From Solenopsis invicta (Eukaryota > Arthropoda > Insecta > Hymenoptera > Formicidae): a DNA stretch of 64,000 nt. A program made the position numbers and the translations under genes. The stretch covers positions 7,845,001 through 7,909,000 of the forward strand of contig NC_052679.1 in assembly GCF_016802725.1 (NCBI RefSeq), in the 5' to 3' direction. Within the stretch, counting starts at the first letter, position 1. Every line of letters starts with the position of its first letter. The notes under the pieces are model-generated. The model saw only the letters and a program-made list of their open reading frames with translations. It was not told the origin of the DNA and searched no databases. Positions 57,759-64,000 of the stretch are shown in pieces.

Positions 57759-59446
57759 CTAAATCTTTTTCCTTGCCATCTTCATAAATAACACCATGTC
57801 TGAAAGATATATAGAATAAAACTTAAATGATAATTCAGTTTCTGATGTTTTTATAGCCTATTGGTAATAATATAACTTTATGCAAATTCGAAATTTGTAT
57901 CAAACAATAATCAAAAAAATTTTAATTAAATTTCATTGTTCTCTAGAAAACATATGTATAATTGATAATATGAGATACTCACTGAAAAATACAACCAGAA
58001 CGAAAGCTATCATAATCCATACCCAACACCTCCATTTTGATTTAGTGTGCTCTTCCAACTTCAGTGATTCTTTCTTTAATTTAATAGCATTTACATCAGT
58101 CAATTTATCAGACATTTCCAGTTTGCCGATATCTTTTTTTATGATAGCACTCGCTGCTAATGCATGTTCCTTCATAGTGCCAGTCATGGAGAGCATATTT
58201 TCAGCAATCTTCTCCTGGATATTACGATTATATTTCAAAATAGCATCCAGGTCTTCATCCTGAATATTAGAGTTCAACAATCTCTGTCGTACACCATCCT
58301 TATTTGCATCTGTAATACATAATGAGACTTAATGTCAGAGTCATGTAAAAATTCATTGCATATTCATAAAAGCAAGTCACCTTTGTTACTGTGAAATAAT
58401 TCCACCCGTAATTCCTGATTGTACTTGGCAACAGTCTTCTGATGTATTTGCGTTGTGATATTTGTACTTGCTGAATTATTAATAGATGCTGAATTTTTTG
58501 ATAGCAATTGTGCAGCGACCACTCTCTCCACAGGGTTTGACAGCTTCATTGCATTTATTACTCCTTTTAGAAAATCTATCCGTTTAGTGTAGCCCATCAT
58601 GGTATCCTTAGATGGTTTACTATAAATAAACATTTAACTTTTTGCTATACATTTTTAATATTGTGTTCATAATAGTAATGTATATTATAATCTCAAATAT
58701 ACAGATTGTTCTAGACATTACATAACAACAGTTAATAACAAAGTTTAAAAACATCTTTGCTGTTAAATTATGTATCACATTTGAATTTTTTTTAACAATT
58801 TTATTGACCAATTTTCAACATCTCTCATTTAAACACCGTTACAATTTGAATATTTTTTAAATCTCAGAATAACATAAAGAATCTGTCATTAACTATTGTC
58901 ACAGTCTATACCTTATGTACTATATCAATGCATATATTATATAAAACTAAAAATATTACTTTGGTAGAGTTTGCAACTCATTCATCATATCATCCAGAGA
59001 AAGTATATACTGAAACAAAAAATATACATATCACTTTTTGAAATAAACAAAATTTATGCAATTAATAGATATTTGTAGTATGTATATAATTGTGAACAAT
59101 ATCTTCTCAAGGAATATAGTTCAAAAGAATTTTATTATTTTTATACAAGCATAGTTAAGCATGTTAATTTAAATAAACACTTTATAATAAATGCTATAAT
59201 TATAATTATCTATGGTATTTTCAATATACCCGCTTTGCTTTAAGCAATTACATAAGGTCATTCCAATCTATTTAATAAAGCATCGGGCCTTCAATTAAAA
59301 ATTATAGAAAACATGACAGAAATTGAGGTTAGAAACAGTTACAGTTTATGCACCTTCTCGAGCTTCCAATCTTTATGCGGATCATCTTTCGCTATTAATT
59401 CGCAACGCGTTAGAAGTCGCTTAATATTAATTTCCAGCCTGGTCAT
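57759..59446 (-). CDS. USE1: Vesicle transport protein USE1 (SNARE), five exons
   Basis: Exons (minus strand): 59446-59354, 59009-58960, 58619-58381, 58309-57983 and 57799-57759, all with GT-AG introns. They join to a 249-residue protein. The start MTRLEINIKRLLTRCE and the WKLEK/YILSLDDMM junction match the N-terminus of animal USE1. YTKRIDFLKGVINAMKLSNP and the ELFHSNKD region follow. The C-terminal SNARE-type helix runs from about IQEKIAENMLSMTGTMKEH to LKLEEHTKSK, and a membrane anchor (CWVWIMIAFVLVVFF) ends in a short basic tail. USE1 is an ER SNARE for retrograde Golgi-to-ER transport, working with syntaxin 18, Sec20 and Sec22. The length fits human USE1 (259). It is intact. Confidence 0.95.
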
Positions 59447-60379
59447 TTGAATCATTTGGCGTGAACAGAAAAATGAAAAAGCCACATGTTTTCTCGTTCA
59501 ACGTGTGCAGAAATTCCGTGATATATCACATGTGTTCTGATGACAGTTGATGACAGTCGCGTTCCATTCGGACGACGCGCTACAAGCTTCATTCTGTCTC
59601 CCTTCCACGTATAACGAGCGATAAAGATAGAATGAAAAACAAGAAGTGGTTCGAGTCTCGACTAAATGAGGTTCGTTTTAAATGTGTGCAAGCACATATT
59701 TCTATGCAGTAAAAAGTAATTTTATAAATTTTTAATTTAATAAACTTATATATAATTAAAAAATTTATTTTTTAATTGGTCCATGTACAAATCACACGAT
59801 TCGAATATTCATCGTGCGATGGTGCCATTAAAGTAACGTATAATGCCACTACTGCGACTGGTTCGCGTTCAAATCATTTTTTATTTACACTCGCCACTCG
59901 CCACGAATATAAATTGCTTGTTATCTCTTGTGTTATTTGCTATAATTAGTTATCTTTTTAAATTATCGCCTTTGGCTGTTTTATAAATATTGAAAAAACA
60001 TTAACGCGCGCGTCGTCCTCGGATTTCCTGCAAGTTTCCGCGAGTTGCGAGCTGTTATCGATCAACAGATCGAGGTACGAGGTCTTTTCCGGGTCAACAA
60101 GGTCACCGCTTTATCGTGTCGCGTATGATCCCGGGGAAACCAGGCCGAACGAAATGAGGACAATACAAACGTGGGATTATTCGTCTTGCGACAGTCGCGA
60201 ATGAATGTCCTCGGATTTCGCTGACTTTGTTTCCCGCGTCTTCGCGAGCTCTCTCGATTCTACACATATTCTTTCTCGCGCGATAAATACGTTTGCATTG
60301 TGCGAGTCTTCCCGCGAATCGAGATCGTCGAAGAAATTAGGAGATAACGCTCCTCTCTGTGTCATCCAATTCGCGCGAT
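59447..60379. promoter_or_regulatory. Divergent promoter region between USE1 and CD98hc
   Basis: The two start codons face away from each other 933 bases apart. The CD98hc side (59990-60379) is GC-rich, with CG dinucleotides, and probably holds its 5' leader. No TATA box is evident on that side. Open frames on both strands here are composition artefacts. Confidence 0.55.
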
Positions 60380-63300
60380 ATGGAAAGTGGGAGAGACAGC
60401 GGGTTGAACGACTCCGCGGAGGGGATGCTGTCGCCATTGCCGCCAGTCGTTGCTGAACCTGTGAAGGAGGGTACGGTAGAGCGTCGTAACGATCAGCAGC
60501 AGCAGGAGCAACAGGAACAGGATAACACCATCGTCATGGGCAAGCAGAACGGCGAGGATCTGGATCAGGATGCGCAAGAGCGGATGCTCAAGGAGGACAG
60601 CACCGCAAAGATCGCGATTGAGAAGGACGACAAGGATGAGAAGACCACCGAGGTGAGGATCACTTTTCTTCGGGACATTGATATACGAGATCCTAAATTC
60701 TCGGAAATTATTTTCTCGCGAGCATGATACGAAGCTCTTTCGAAGACAGCGAGCCAAACGCCTTTTTTCAGATCTGTCCGCAAAATTTTAACTTAACTTA
60801 ACCTCAATTCGCCACATTGCAGTCGTCGTCATTCTCGAAACCGAATATGGATGCGCCGGAGTGCTTTATCTTTTTGTTAGCTCTTTATCTCGCAATGGAC
60901 ACGCCTATCTCGCCATTGTACGAGCGATCGATTGAGCAATTGGGGATGGAAAATTACTGGGGGTTTCTTTTACTCGATACACCCTTGCGGGTTGTGGAAA
61001 AGTAGATGGGATATTATTTTAATGTCAATTAACGAAATCACCATTCTTTTTTTATTCAAATTTATTGGAGCGTAATATGAACAAAACACATCATATTGTA
61101 TCGTGATGCTACGAACAATATGCTAAGGAAAGATGGGTTGATTAATTTTGAAAAATATGCAAGCCCCATGAAAGTTGCATCATACACGATATGGAAGCTT
61201 TAACTTATATATGTCTGGCAAATATATAATATGGAAATGTTAACTTTCAGAATTTACATATTTAAACTGGGTTAATTTTAATAAGCAGATAACAATTTCC
61301 TGATTTAATTTAATTTTTTTGTATATCTTATAGCAATATATACATTCTTTTTTTTTTATTACGAAAAAGTAATGATTTATAAAAAAAATACCAATCCTAT
61401 CTTTAAGAATACTTAGCACTAATATTTATTACAGGGATTGGAAGTAACGAGTTACTTGTAACGCTGTTACCGTTACAGTTACTTTTTTTGGTAACGAATT
61501 GGTAACGGAGTTACTTTTTATTTTTTGTAACTGTAACGGTAATGTAGTTATATTTTTTTAGTAACGGTAACGAATTTAATAGTTACTTTTATCGTTACTT
61601 TTTAATTTATAATATAATTTTTAATCCTTATTTTTTAATCAATATTCATGGTTGTTATATGTAAGATCGTTTTGAAAAATAGTTATAAAATAAATCAATC
61701 ACAGAATTGTATTAGCATAAAAACGAACTTTATAGATGTCAACTTTTGTTGAAAGTAAATAGTAAATTAATACCGATAAAAATGTAATACTAAAGTAAAA
61801 CATTTTCATGGTTTAACTTTTACATTACATTACAAAGTAAAGGTTTTGCGGACAGATCTGAAAAAACCTTTAGACAAAAGTCAAATCTTTGTGACATAAT
61901 TATTTAACTTCTTATTAAAAATATCGATAAAAATTGTATGTAATTTATATTTAACAAATTCTATATGAATCTTATTCAGAAAATTCTATATAATTTTTGT
62001 AGTTTTATTTATTTTAAGAACTGTAGGTTTAGAATTATATGAAAATTTTTAAACAATCTAATTTTATTTTAAAATTAAAAAAGTAACAAATTGTTACTAT
62101 CTATGTAACGGTAACGGTAACGAATTACTTTTAAAAGTCAGTAACGAGTAACAGTAACTAGTTGCTTTTTTGATTTGGTAACGAGTAACGATAACGAGTT
62201 ACTTTTAAAAAGTAACTTTCCATTCCCTGATTTATTATGTGTTATATATTGGGCTGCATTCAGAATCCAAAGGCACCCAGATATCATTTCATCCTTCTTG
62301 CCTATCGAACATTAAACAAGAAGAAAATGATAGTTGGATGCATCCGGACATTCATTCTGAATGCACCCTTGACATTTAACATTTTGAGACGTAACAGAGC
62401 TATCATTTTAATTAGATATTTTTATAATTATATTAGACTTTTCTTTTATTCAAATTACTCCAAAATGTATGTTTCTTCGATAGGTGAAATTTATTTCGGA
62501 AAATGGCGACGCCAAAATCGATATTGAGATGGTAAAGGCGGTGCTCTCTGGAATGGGAAAGGAAGAATTGATGAAATTCGCGAACGATCCATACTGGATC
62601 AGATTAAGATGGGCCCTGTTCATTCTCTTTTGGCTGCTGTGGGCTGCCATGTTGGCCGGCGCTATAGCCATTATCGTGATGGCACCAAAGTGTTCCGCTC
62701 CTGAGCCGAAGAAAATTTGGGAAGAGAGCCCGATTGTCGAGTTAGATGCTTCAGATGCTTTTAGCGATGACTTGACAGAACTGGAGCTTAAACTGAACAA
62801 TTTGAAAAACCAACATATCAACGCTATATCTCTCTCTTCTGTGGTGAAGGCAAGCGCGGATGGTGAGTATAAAATTAACTGCCATACATGTTTTATTTTC
62901 TTAGAATATATTGTAATCTTAATTATATTAATATTCTTGTCTTTTTGTGACAGGAGGGACCATAGATTTTAAAGTTGTCAAACCGGAATTAGGAAACATC
63001 AGCAATTTGGAAAATTTCATCAAAATGGCAAAGGAGAAAGATCAACAAATCTTTTTGGAGTTAGATCCCAACCATTCCTCCATAGAGCATCCGTGGTTTA
63101 AACAATCCGTAGAAAGGCAGGATCCATTCACGTCTTATTATGTCTGGGCTGATGGAATAACCAGCTCTGATGGTGGAAAAGAAAGACGAAGTCCTCCAAA
63201 TAACTGGGTTAGTCAAGCAGCTTTCTGATAAGTAATATCAGAGTAAAGTCTGTGACGCATATTAATTTAAAATATACTTTTGTAGTTGAGTGTGTATGGT

Positions 63301-63977
63301 GGATCCGCGTGGGAATGGAACGAACAAAGAGGCCAATATTATCTCCATCAATTTAACAAATCGCAACCTGATTTGAACTATAACAATCCAGCAGTGGTAA
63401 CAGAATTTGGAGTATGTTTCTCACATTTTATTTTTAGTCGTCCAATTCATCCCGTCTTGATTATATTTAATGTCTTATTTATCATTTAAGGATATCTTGA
63501 CTCATTGGTTGAAATTAGGCATTAGCGGTTTTCGTTTAGTTAACACTCAGTATCTAACGGAAGATGTGGAACTGCACGATGAATCTAGGGGCATTCTTCC
63601 TGTAGAATCAAATAATTATCAATCATTGGTGCATGTTCATACGCGCGATCGTTCGGAGAATGCTGCAGTGTTATCAAAATGGCAAGAAATAGTTCGCAAC
63701 GAAAGTGCTGGCAAAGGGTATGTTCTTTTGTACTATAATTTTACTGTAACTTTACACATGCTATCATTATCAACTAACGCGTATTGTTATTTACAGATTA
63801 TTTGCATTGCAAGATGACATTGGCGCAGACATTTTGCAAGTTTATAATGATAAAATGACGATTGACCTACCGCAGAGTTCGCATTTCCTCACTACTGCCA
63901 ATGTGAACATAAATGCGACAGACTTGCGTAAAAGCATATCGCAGTGGCTTGCAGTTACGCCGTGGCCCGCATGGAAC
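60380..63977 (+). CDS. CD98hc: CD98 heavy chain (SLC3A2-like) transporter subunit, partial
   Basis: Six exons are seen: 60380-60652, 62484-62862, 62954-63207, 63286-63411, 63491-63717 and 63797-63977. All have GT-AG borders and consistent phases, giving 480 residues before the window ends. The gene continues beyond a donor at 63978. The N-terminal cytoplasmic part is acidic and Gln-rich. The KFANDPYWIRLRW motif precedes a single membrane span (about residues 133-157, ALFILFWLLWAAMLAGAIAI), as in type II CD98 heavy chains. The extracellular part is a diverged glycosyl-hydrolase-13-like domain (WLKLGISGFRLVN, FLTTANVNIN). It should escort light-chain amino-acid exchangers to the plasma membrane. 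The start is the first ATG in frame (MESGRDSG). Intron 1 contains a hAT element. Confidence 0.9.
61432..62229. mobile_element. 0.8-kb hAT non-autonomous element in CD98hc intron 1
   Basis: The ends CAGGGATTGGAA and (reversed) CAGGGAATGGAA are flanked by perfect 8-bp repeats ATTTATTA (61424-61431 and 62230-62237). Subterminal regions are dense in GTAACGAGTTAC and GTAACGGTAAC motifs in both orientations. It is noncoding. The perfect duplication and clear ends mark it as a fairly recent insertion. Confidence 0.93.
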
Positions 63978-64000
63978 GTAAGTATAACGAAATTAATTTT

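Noticed and set aside
60177..60437. Minus-strand frame across the CD98hc leader
   Set aside because: It is in the GC-rich divergent promoter, opposite the real exon, with no splice or domain support.
60825..61005. Possible alternative exon of CD98hc after CATTGCAG
   Set aside because: The frame ends in a stop and its peptide has no resemblance to CD98 heavy chains. Exon 1 joins 62484 in perfect phase and gives the expected sequence.
1..64000. CRISPR arrays, operons, riboswitches or replication origins
   Set aside because: The window is eukaryotic nuclear DNA. The regularly spaced repeats here have no spacer-repeat structure and are tandem or transposon-derived.

Overview
The window is a stretch of insect nuclear DNA, most likely from a hymenopteran and probably an ant. 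It is AT-rich, its genes are split by short GT-AG introns, and dinucleotide and tetranucleotide microsatellites are common. The transposon mix (mariner, DIRS, BEL/Pao, Penelope, pogo, Harbinger-like, hAT and piggyBac-like short elements) is typical of ant genomes. The species is inference; no search was possible. Only the right end (about 57.7-64 kb) is ordinary gene territory.

Region 0-15 kb is a nest of insertions. Remnants of a retrovirus-like element (integrase tail, then an envelope-like glycoprotein) lie on the + strand at 120-974 and 12662-13724. Between them are a decayed BEL/Pao pol (minus, 1947-4655), a decayed pogo-type transposase (minus, 4659-5814), a complete DIRS-type tyrosine-recombinase retrotransposon (5828-10833) and an intact mariner (11338-12659). 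The DIRS element has readable inverted terminal repeats, an internal complementary region, a gag gene that reads through two spliceosomal introns, RT/RNase H and a recombinase.

Region 13.7-23.1 kb is framed by two inverted copies of a 1.2-kb non-autonomous element with ends CCCTAGTAGC. Between them are a second intact mariner (15945-17266), a short inverted-repeat element, and three mariners of three different lineages packed almost end to end in a TACA/TA-rich microsatellite (17977-21904).

Region 23-41 kb is AT-rich and gene-poor. It holds decayed transposon-like genes, several short elements with clear ends (a 143-bp element with a 9-bp duplication, a hAT-like element with an 8-bp duplication, a piggyBac-like element with TTAA, a 0.7-kb element with palindromic subtermini, a foldback), and three elements whose arms are built from short quasi-palindromic words, two of which carry a 5S rRNA-derived core. 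One host exon, encoding the second half of an RRM almost certainly from an RBM24/RBM38 orthologue, sits at 36723-36849 (minus).

Region 41.8-56 kb holds a decayed CACTA/CMC-like transposase, a 5'-truncated Penelope-like element with an inverted partial copy and hammerhead-like cores, a third intact mariner, a decayed DUF4806-type gene, a 147-bp tandem array, a Harbinger-like remnant, a candidate two-exon RGG-rich protein gene and a tRNA-derived SINE head.

Region 57.7-64 kb holds two divergently transcribed host genes: USE1 (five exons, complete, minus) and the CD98 heavy chain / SLC3A2-type amino-acid transporter subunit (plus, six exons seen, running off the window). A hAT short element with a perfect 8-bp duplication sits in the first coding intron of the latter.
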